Shown: piece after piece, positions 1 through 7,135 of the stretch
Layout: each line of letters starts with the position of its first letter
Numbering within the stretch: the stretch's first letter is position 1
DNA from: JBBSEX01 sp038239345
GTDB lineage: Bacteria > Acidobacteriota > Terriglobia > Bryobacterales > Bryobacteraceae
Reading direction: 5' to 3'
Length of the DNA stretch: 21,717 bases
Assembly (NCBI GenBank): GCA_038239345.1
Contig: JBBSEX010000047.1
Span: 1-21,717 of the forward strand
Program-made: the position numbers and the translations under genes
Notes under the pieces: generated by a model
Database searches by the model: none
Seen by the model: the letters and a program-made list of their open reading frames with translations, nothing else
What the model was told of the DNA's origin: nothing

Positions 1-60
1 CCCCCCCCCCCCGCCCCCCGGCGCCCCCCGGGCGCGCGGGCCCCGAGGAGCTTGGGGCTG
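1..60. other. C/G-only low-complexity window edge
   Basis: The first 43 bases consist only of C and G, with runs of 12 and 6 Cs, before normal composition resumes with GAGGAGCTTGG. No gene is visible here. Because the composition is so unlike the rest of the window and lies exactly at the edge, it is most easily explained as a contig-end or low-quality read artefact. A real GC-rich repeat cannot be excluded. Any promoter of the downstream hicBA pair would lie here or further left and cannot be read reliably. Confidence 0.6.
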
Positions 61-95
61 GAGTGATGTTGGTGATTGGATACAATCGGGTGAGT

Positions 96-308
96 ATGCC
101 ACAGTTCGACGTGATCATTGAGCGGGATGAAGATGGGCTGTACGTGGGTTCGATTCCGCAGCTCACCGGCTGTCATACTCAGGGCCGTTCCCTCGACGAA
201 CTCATGGAGCGCATCCGTGAAGCTGCCGAACTCTGTCTCGAAGTTGAAGGCGCGGCGAGTGAATCACTGGAATTCGTGGGCATCCAGCGGATCACGATTG
301 CCGCATGA
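96..308 (+). CDS. hicB: HicB-family antitoxin (short form)
   Basis: This is the likely antitoxin of a type II HicAB toxin-antitoxin pair; HicB proteins bind and neutralise the HicA mRNA nuclease. The product from the ATG at 96 is 70 residues. It opens with the usual HicB signature MPQFDVIIERDEDGLYVGSI, then PQLTGCHTQG and a helical SLDELMERIREAAELCLE segment, matching the partial RNase H-like HicB fold. There is no C-terminal ribbon-helix-helix or helix-turn-helix domain, so this is the short HicB class. In-frame starts at GTG 63 and ATG 66 would add 10 or 11 residues, but family members usually begin near MxxF, so 96 is preferred. The stop overlaps the hicA start by four bases (ATGA), which implies translational coupling with antitoxin first, the reverse of the E. 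coli order. Confidence 0.87.
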   Translation: MPQFDVIIERDEDGLYVGSIPQLTGCHTQGRSLDELMERIREAAELCLEVEGAASESLEFVGIQRITIAA

Positions 309-535
309 GCAGGGCTCCCCGTGTCACGGGCGAGCATCTGATCCTGGCGCTAAAACGAGGAGGGTTCGCAGTTACCCGCATTCGCGGCAGCCATCATTTT
401 ATGCGACATGAAGACGGGCGCAAGACGGTCGTCCCGGTTCACTCAGGTCAGACCATCGGGCCTGGACTGCTCCATAAGATTCTGCGAGACTGCAAGCTCA
501 CACTGCAGGGGTTGGAAGCACTTCTCGATTCGTGA
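305..535 (+). CDS. hicA: HicA-family mRNA interferase toxin
   Basis: This 76-residue protein matches the HicA toxins, ribosome-independent mRNA nucleases with a double-stranded-RNA-binding-like fold. The catalytic motif is visible as G28-S29-H30-H31 followed by F32 and RHEDGR, preceded by the typical LILALKRGGF.VTRIRGSHH context. The C-terminal half (VVPVHSG..IGPGLLHKILRD) is also family-typical, the residues before LRD being the usual second helix. Length is normal for HicA (about 60-80 residues). The ATG overlaps the hicB stop as ATGA and no strong Shine-Dalgarno precedes it, so translation probably depends on hicB. Nothing suggests inactivation: the reading frame is complete and the catalytic histidine is present. 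Confidence 0.9.
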   Translation: MSRAPRVTGEHLILALKRGGFAVTRIRGSHHFMRHEDGRKTVVPVHSGQTIGPGLLHKILRDCKLTLQGLEALLDS

Positions 536-901
536 TCGCCGGCGAAAGAACCGGCCCATTCCAGCTACGCCACCTACAGGGGCTGTGACTCCAGGCCAAT
601 CCGCGTAAGGGAACCGAACTGGTTCTCCGATTCGTTCGAGGGTTTGGAGAAGCTGCGGGAGAGTGTGCACTTGCTCGAAGCCGGTAGCGGTTCGAACAAC
701 GAAGTTGTTCGAACCATCCGCGTTTCGCATCAGCCAGGCGACTGCTTCGGTGTCTATTTGAGGCGGGTTTCCGCCGCATGCGCTCTCGTTGAATTGGTCG
801 AAAACACCTCCGCCGGGTGAGAATAGCTGGTGATTGTCGCTGGATTGGTGCCCATGGGCGAATGGAACCGTAGGGCTGAAGTTTTAAGTCACTCTGGCCG
901 T
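536..901. other. Convergent intergenic region without a supported gene
   Basis: This stretch separates hicA (rightward) from propeller gene D (leftward), so both genes end here. I see no confident gene. It contains a perfect inverted repeat at 689-715 and a 10-bp palindrome, GCCCATGGGC, at 850-859. A minus-strand frame is open from about 883 down to 443 and reads in a protein-like way, but has no convincing start upstream of an ATG at 730 and runs antisense into hicA. It could be a decayed gene end. No T-rich intrinsic terminator was seen for either gene. Confidence 0.5.
689..715. repeat. Perfect 12-bp inverted repeat, 3-base spacer
   Basis: The arms GGTTCGAACAAC (689-700) and GTTGTTCGAACC (704-715) are exact reverse complements separated by GAA. 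It lies between the convergent ends of hicA and propeller gene D. No U-tract follows on either strand, so it is not a classic intrinsic terminator. It may be a stem-loop that ends or protects converging transcripts, or a dyad for a dimeric regulator. Confidence 0.75.
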
Positions 902-1612
902 CTACTGTACGATGAGGGTAACCTGCGGTTGGCTCGCCAGCCCTCCGACTTCCAACACTACCGGGACTTCCCCAGAGCGCACCCCGTTTGGTAGAAAAAC
1001 GTTCACCTGAATCACTCCGGCCACTTCAGTCGGCGCGGCACCGGCGTACAGAACCTGCGCGTCCTTGCCGTCCACACTGACCGTGACAGGCAACGTCGGT
1101 TTCGGGAGCACATCAACGGCAAGCTTGCCATCCACCCCTGGCGGGTCGGTTGCGCCTTCTCCGGTTCCATACAGCACCACAACCGATCCTTTCGCGGCGG
1201 GATTGGACAATGAATTTACCGACCCGTCTTCGTTCAAGATCGCGCCCTGCCCTCTGCCGCTGGCATCGGCAGTGAACAAAGCGGGCGCACTGCCTACAAT
1301 TGGAACGGTGAACACAGCCGATACCTGCCCGTTGTACTGCACAATGACGTGCGTGGTTGCGCGACCGTCGCCAATGGCGTATGGGGCGATAGCACTCACC
1401 TGGTCCGCTCTCACGTAGATCAGGGGAGCCTGGATGCCATCGAACAGAACTTGGGTGCCGCCCAGAGTTGTGCTTACCAGACCTGTCGGTGTGAGCGATA
1501 GCGGAACTCCGGCCAACGGCCCCAGACCCGTGCCGAAGAGCGATATGATTTCCCCGGGTGCAACGCCTCCGGTAGCGTAGCTGGCTGCATTGGTTAGCGC
1601 GGATATGGCGGG
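902..1612 (-). repeat. TIGR03437 module of copy D (member of a four-copy coding repeat)
   Basis: The last 236 codons of copy D have close relatives at the ends of copies C (from 4188), B (from 7136) and A (from 10416). The central stretch encoding LFTADASG.GQGAILNEDGS and the following SVNSLSNPAAKGSVVVLYGT is nearly invariant at DNA level in all four. The extreme 3' end differs: in D the final about 60 codons depart from A and C, which resemble each other there. This patchwork points to recombination among copies. Confidence 0.75.
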
Positions 1613-4180
1613 TATGGGAGTGCCTATGGTTACCTGAAGCGGCTGAGACGGGGCGGACTGAGGATTAACGACGACGAGTGTATATGTTGCCGCTGCGGCC
1701 GCGAGCCCCTTATTGACCACGGCCTGCAATGTCGTGGCGTTCAAGAAGGTGGTCGGCAGCCCGACGCTGTTCCCTGAAAACTGCACCACCGCGCCGTTGA
1801 TGAAACCCGATCCTGTGATCGTCACCGAAGTGTCATTCGAGCCTGGTGGAATCGCAGATGGCGATACAGAGCTCACAACAGCGGCAGGATTCAGGACGGT
1901 TAGGCTAACCTGAACTGCAGTCTGCGCGTCGATGCGGATAGTTCCGCTGTATAGTCCCGCGGATAAACCCGACGGATTGACCGAAACGGTCAGCGTTGCC
2001 GGTGTCGTGCTCTGGCCTGGCGATACTATCAGCCATTTTGCGTCACTCGTTGCAGTGAACGGCTGGCCGGACACTCCGCTGGTGATGGTGATGTTCTGAG
2101 CGCTTGGAACAGCCCCACCGATCACGAATCGCAGGGGCAACACACTCGGCGTCACCCCAAAAGGCGATTGGAAGGGAGCATCGGGGCTGAGCCGAACAAG
2201 CCAGATATCGTCCAGCCCTCCCCGAGTTAATTGAAGCGCGTTTTGTAAGGGTATATCATTTGACCATGTTGACCCCGTAGCGTAGATGTTGCCATTTTGA
2301 TCAACTGCTACGGCCTCTAGGCTATCGTCTTCTGTCCCCCCCAAGGTCGTAGAAAACATCAATACGTCTCCGGCTGGAGCTAATCGAGATATAAACCCTT
2401 CCCGATTGTAAGATCCTCCCCTGTGATAATGGTCGATTGGATTCTTGACGGGAAAGTCACTGGAGTTGGTATATCCAACCACATATACTCCACCGTCGGG
2501 AGCCAGTGCGATGTCGCCTGTACCGTACTCGTCCGCCGATCCCCCCAGGAATGTCGAGAAAACCAGATTGCTGCCTGAGGCATCAAGGCAGAATATTACC
2601 CGATCGCTGCCTCCCCCCGCGTATATCGGCTGTGCGGCGTTCTTGACCGGGAAGTCAGGCCCATAGACGACGCCTTCTATGAAAACTCTGCCTTGTAGGT
2701 CAACGACGATACGGTTGCCGCTTGAGAAGCTTCGTCCGGTCACAAATGTCGAGTACATCAGCGCACCATTCGCAGACAGTTTTGTTACAAATGCGCTTAG
2801 GTTTGAAGATCCCAGCAGTGGGCGGGCACTCATATATCCGTTCAGAACGGGAAAATCATCCGAAGATGTACTCCCTGTAATGTAAGCACTCCCATCTGCT
2901 CCAACACTGATACCAGACAAGCCATCCAAGCCACTTCCACCCAGATATGTGGCGTAAAGTAGGTTGCCTGCGGCGGACAATTTGGCGACGTAACCGTCGA
3001 GCCCTCCGGGCGGGGAAGGCTGGAAGGCGTTCTTCGTTGGGAGATCTCGGGCATTCGCAATGCTGGCCGCGATGTACGTGTTTCCACTAGCGTCAGACGT
3101 GACAGCAGAGCCTTGGTCAGCGTTCGGGCCTCCAATGTACGTTGAAAAGACAAGCGACCGGCCGTCCGAAGATATGCGAGTAACGAAAGCGTCGTTGAAC
3201 CCACCTCCATACTGTGATTGAACGGCGTTCTTGATGGGAAAATTCAAAGAAGATGTTGTTCCGATGATCACGGCAGTTCCGCTTGAATCCAGAGCAATGT
3301 CGTGGCCGTAAGTATCAGTGTCTCCTCCAAGGATGGCGTAATATAAAATGGCATCGCCCTTCGCCGAAAGTTTGATTACATAGGCGTTCTGACTAAATCC
3401 CGAAGTCTGTTGAAATGGGTTGAGCTGCGGCGACACGAATGAACGTATGCTGCCGGTTATATAAGCGTTACCGTTCGTATCGACCTTGATGCCAGTTCCA
3501 TAATCGTAGCCGGGTCCACCCAAGTAAGTCGAATACACGAGCACCGGGTCTACAGTAACTATTTGCGAGTGGTCATAAGCGCCGAGCGCAAAGTGCACAC
3601 GTTGGTTATCGGTGATGTGATATGCGCAAGTGATTTCGCGACCATTCTGGTAGACTCTCGGCCGGTTCTGGTGAACATCGGCAATTTCAAGGCCGCCGTT
3701 TTCGTTAGCAAACACAGGGTAGTTGTAGGCGAGTTCGATCTGGTCCGGATTAGCACCAGGCGCGAGCAGAAAATCATACTCCAATCGGCCTTCCGCATTG
3801 CCGTAATAAACGACGTCGATTCCCGGATAGACGCCCTTATACTGCACTTTGGCGTAATGCGGCACGCCGCTCCGCCACTTCTTCGGATCGTTCCCAATAA
3901 AATAGCTTGTGATGCCGGGCTGGAGATCGAGTCCCTCGGCTTGCACGGATTTCCGGGTACCGACCAGGCTCATCACAACTGGCTTGCCCTCGCCTGTATG
4001 GATTGCCGCCTTGGCCGGACCAAGATAAACGCCTTGTGATAGAAATTGCACACTGGCGTGCGCCTGCCCTTCGTTCGGTTCGAAGTACAAAGGGACATGC
4101 CCTGGCTGCACTTGGTGGGCGGCTGGCAGAAGTATGGCAGCGCCCAATAGAAGAACAAGTGCCCGTGATCCAATCTTCAT
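902..4180 (-). CDS. Secreted SBBP beta-propeller protein with TIGR03437 C-terminus (copy D)
   Basis: This intact 1092-residue protein starts at the ATG at 4180 with a signal peptide (basic start, then LVLLLGAAILLPA, residues 1-21), so it is probably exported. Residues about 28-210 form an N-terminal domain with the marker PLYFEPNEGQ and a GNDPKKWRSGVPHYAKV..Y..VYPGIDVVYYGN stretch. Residues about 212-665 hold seven SBBP repeats (YSTYLGG..D.G..I.VD..GNAYITG...S..FP.KN.Q...GG), expected to fold as one seven-bladed propeller. A BACON-like domain (about 672-765, core AKWLIVSPGQ), an IPT/TIG domain (about 766-856) and TIGR03437 (857-1092) follow. Function is unknown; ligand binding or adhesion are guesses. 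It is the last gene of the putative operon, 7 bases after broken copy C. No strong Shine-Dalgarno is visible. Confidence 0.9.
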   Translation of the reverse strand: MKIGSRALVLLLGAAILLPAAHQVQPGHVPLYFEPNEGQAHASVQFLSQGVYLGPAKAAIHTGEGKPVVMSLVGTRKSVQAEGLDLQPGITSYFIGNDPKKWRSGVPHYAKVQYKGVYPGIDVVYYGNAEGRLEYDFLLAPGANPDQIELAYNYPVFANENGGLEIADVHQNRPRVYQNGREITCAYHITDNQRVHFALGAYDHSQIVTVDPVLVYSTYLGGPGYDYGTGIKVDTNGNAYITGSIRSFVSPQLNPFQQTSGFSQNAYVIKLSAKGDAILYYAILGGDTDTYGHDIALDSSGTAVIIGTTSSLNFPIKNAVQSQYGGGFNDAFVTRISSDGRSLVFSTYIGGPNADQGSAVTSDASGNTYIAASIANARDLPTKNAFQPSPPGGLDGYVAKLSAAGNLLYATYLGGSGLDGLSGISVGADGSAYITGSTSSDDFPVLNGYMSARPLLGSSNLSAFVTKLSANGALMYSTFVTGRSFSSGNRIVVDLQGRVFIEGVVYGPDFPVKNAAQPIYAGGGSDRVIFCLDASGSNLVFSTFLGGSADEYGTGDIALAPDGGVYVVGYTNSSDFPVKNPIDHYHRGGSYNREGFISRLAPAGDVLMFSTTLGGTEDDSLEAVAVDQNGNIYATGSTWSNDIPLQNALQLTRGGLDDIWLVRLSPDAPFQSPFGVTPSVLPLRFVIGGAVPSAQNITITSGVSGQPFTATSDAKWLIVSPGQSTTPATLTVSVNPSGLSAGLYSGTIRIDAQTAVQVSLTVLNPAAVVSSVSPSAIPPGSNDTSVTITGSGFINGAVVQFSGNSVGLPTTFLNATTLQAVVNKGLAAAAATYTLVVVNPQSAPSQPLQVTIGTPIPAISALTNAASYATGGVAPGEIISLFGTGLGPLAGVPLSLTPTGLVSTTLGGTQVLFDGIQAPLIYVRADQVSAIAPYAIGDGRATTHVIVQYNGQVSAVFTVPIVGSAPALFTADASGRGQGAILNEDGSVNSLSNPAAKGSVVVLYGTGEGATDPPGVDGKLAVDVLPKPTLPVTVSVDGKDAQVLYAGAAPTEVAGVIQVNVFLPNGVRSGEVPVVLEVGGLASQPQVTLIVQ

Positions 4181-4187
4181 GACTGCT

Positions 4188-7124
4188 TTACCGCACGCTC
4201 AGAATAACGCCTGCCTGACTTGACGCCCCACCCACCTGCAACACGACCGGCACCGCTCCCGAATTCACTCCATTTGGCAGACGTACGTTCACCTGAATCA
4301 CGCCCGCCACTTCACCCGGCGCGGAGCCCGCGTACAAAACTTGCGCGTCCTTGCCGTCTACACTGACCGTGACAGGCAATGTCGGTTTCGGAAGGACCTC
4401 ACCGCCGAGCTTACCATCCACCCCTGGCGGGTCGGTTGCTCCTTCTCCGGTTCCATAGAGCACAACAACTGATCCTTTCGCGGCGGGATTGGACAATGAA
4501 TTTACCGACCCGTCTTCGTTCAAGATCGCGCCCTGCCCTTTGCCGCTGGCATCGGCGGTGAACAAGGCGGGTGCGCTACCTGCAACTGGAAGGGTGAACA
4601 CAGCCGATGTCTGCCCGTTGTACTGCACTGCGACGCGCGTGTTCGGACGCCCGTCGCCGATGAAGTAGGGAACTATAGCGCTCACTTGGTCGGCCCTGAC
4701 GAAGATCAGCGGAGCCGGGTTGATAGTTGGGCAGAACCTGCACGCCGCCCAGTGATGTACCGACAACGCCGGTCGGTGTGAGCGATAGCGGAACTCCGGC
4801 TAATGGCCCCAGACCCGTGCCGAACACCGAGATGATTTCCCCCGGTGCAACGCCTCCGGTGGCGTAGCTGGCTGCATTGGTTAGCGCGGATATGGCGGGT
4901 ATGGGCGTGCCAATGGTCACCTGAAGCGGCTGAGACGGCGCGGACTGAGGATTAACGACGACGAGTGTATATGTTGCCGCCGTTACCGCGAGTCCCTTAC
5001 TTACAACGACCCGCAACGTGTTCGCATCTACGAAGGCAGTGGGCAGCGTTGCGCTGCTGCCTGAAAACTGAACCAGCGCACCACTGGCAAAGCCTGAGCC
5101 GCTGATCGTCACGGTTGTGTCGTTCGAGCCTATAGAAACCGCTGCCGGCGACACCGATATTACGCCTGGAGCAGGATTCAGGACTGTAAGATTCACTTGA
5201 ACCATCGTCTGAGAATCGATGTGGATTGTCCCCGTGTAGAATCAACGGCAATACTGGTGCCCCAGTCATTTCCACTACCCCCAAACACGGTCGAAAATGT
5301 CATTGCCTGGCCTGAAGGCGTCAACTGAGCGATGAATGCATTCCCGCTGGTGGGCGTTCCTGCCGCTTTGAACGGCTGCAGCGAGTTCTTCACAGGGAAG
5401 TCGCGGGAAGTAGTATGTCCAGTAAGATAAACGGAGCCGTCGACACCGAGAGCTATACCACAACAACCATATTCGCTGTTGGAGCCTCCGAGAAAAGTTG
5501 AAAATACGAGAGCGTCCCCCGCAGGCGCCAGTTCCGCAACGATTCCATCATTGTCGCCCCCCGCATAAATGGGTTGAATAGCGTTCTTGATTGGGAAATC
5601 CGGGCCCGCCGAATAACCGGCTAGATAAGCGTTGCCGGTTGCATCCACAGCGACCTGATTAGCCTGCGAAGCACTTCGGCCGCTGACGAATGTGGAGTAA
5701 GCCAAGGCAGTGCCGTCGGTTTCCAATTTTGTGATGAACGCGCTCCCAAAAGGCGATCCCAGATTAGCCCGTATTGTTTGAAACGCCTTCTTTGTAGTTG
5801 GAAAGTCATCGGAAGCTGTGAATCCCACGATGTAGGCATGTCCCGAGTTGTCTACGGCAATACCTTGGACAGCATCCAAAGATGAGCCTCCTATATAGGT
5901 TCCCCAAGATACAATGCCCAACGGCGACAATTTGACCACATATGCGTCAATCCCAGCACTCGGGAATTGTTGAAATGCATTCTTACTGACGGGCAATCTT
6001 GAGCCAGAAGTTTGAAGAGCTACATATGCATTCGCATTAGGGTCCAATGCAATTCCCTCGCCAACATCGTAACTTTGACCCCCAAGATAAGAGGAGAATG
6101 CTAGAGACTTTCCGTCCGGCGCTACTTTCGTAATGAAAGCGTCGTTGAAGCCCCCTCCATAACTGGCCTGTATCGGGTTCTTTGTGGGAAATCCAAACGA
6201 GCGTGTCTCGCCTGCAATCCAGGCAGCGCCCATTGAATCCACGGCAATACTGTTTCCTGCCTCGTATTGGTCACCTATAAAAACGTAATAAGCAAGATTT
6301 CCAGTAGGCGACATTTTTATGATATACGCGTTGAAATTCAGGCCAGCAGTTTGCTGGAATGGATTTAGGCTTGGTTGCGTGGGGGCTCTTGCAGACCCCG
6401 TGATATAAACGCTTCCACCTGTATCGACGGCAGTCGCGGCGGCCCCCTCATTTCCCGGTCCACCGAGATACGTTGAATATTGCAAAACCGGATCTACGGT
6501 GAGAGGCTGGGAGTGATCGTAGGCAGCAAGAGCGAATCGTATGCGATGCTGGGCGGTTAGATGGTAGCGTGCGAGGATCTCTCGATTTCTCTGATACACT
6601 TCCGGCCGTTTCTGGCGTATGCCCGCAATCTTGAGATCGCCTCTTTCATCCTCGTGCACCGGCTGGTTGAAAGCGATCTCAATCCTCGCCGGATCAGCTC
6701 CAGGAGCAAGTACGAAGTCATATTCAAGTTGGCCCCTAGTATTGCCGTAATAGACAATATCGATTCCAGGATAAACGCCCCTATACCTAACCTTGGCATA
6801 ATGCGGTACGCCACTGCGCCACTTTTTCGGATCGTTCCCGAGAAAATAACTCGTGATGCCGGGCTGGAGGTCGAGACCCTCGGCTTGCGCAGATTGCCGG
6901 GCACCGACCAAGCTCATGACAATCGGCTTGCCCTTGCCCGTCTGAATCGCCGCCCTGGCCGGACCAAGATAAACACCCTGTGATAGGAACTGCACACTGG
7001 CGTGCGCCTGCCCTTCGTTCGGTTCGAAGTATAAAGGCACATGCCCTAGCTGTACAGGCTTCGGGTCTCCCAAAAGCAGACCGGTAACAGCGCTTAATAA
7101 AAGAACAAAATTCGGTGTTCGCAT
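4188..7124 (-). pseudogene. SBBP/TIGR03437 propeller protein, disrupted (copy C)
   Basis: The ATG at 7124 opens a 643-residue frame (to 5193) with a signal peptide (FVLLLSAVTGLLLG), the PLYFEPNEGQ domain and six SBBP blades. Within blade 7, just after GTSIAVDS, the sequence jumps at about 5238/5239 directly into the end of the BACON domain (YTGTIHIDSQT) in another frame. Compared with copy B, about 117 codons (some 350 bases) are missing. The downstream part encodes IPT/TIG and TIGR03437 but is broken again at 4720-4731, where FDGIP is replaced by a different patch with one extra base. The two frame changes cancel, since 2937 bases is a multiple of three, yet stop codons lie between them. A truncated, exported six-blade protein without C-terminal domains could still be made. 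Sequencing error is unlikely for the deletion, possible for the smaller lesion. Confidence 0.88.
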
Positions 7125-7128
7125 CTCA

Positions 7129-7135
7129 TCACCTC
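7129..7135 (-). promoter_or_regulatory. Strong ribosome binding site for copy C
   Basis: On the minus strand GAGGTGA lies between the stop of copy B (TAA, 7138-7136) and the ATG at 7124; AGG ends seven bases before the start codon. Among the four propeller genes this is the only strong Shine-Dalgarno I see, which supports 7124 as the original start of copy C and its place in a polycistronic message. Confidence 0.7.

Noticed and set aside
850..859. Palindrome GCCCATGGGC
   Set aside because: Ten bases, no spacer to form a stable loop and no T-tract. Expected by chance in GC-rich DNA.
1065..1418. Rightward frame beginning MPSTLTVTGNVGFG, with a near copy at 7299-7616
   Set aside because: Both lie antisense to the TIGR03437 modules of copies D and B. 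Their likeness follows from the paralogy of the leftward genes, not from a conserved antisense protein.
3563..4039. Rightward frames of 140-158 codons antisense to the N-terminal domain (also at 6561-6983 and 9793-10266)
   Set aside because: They resemble one another only because copies D, C and B are homologous there. They show no domain and lack promoter or ribosome-binding context.
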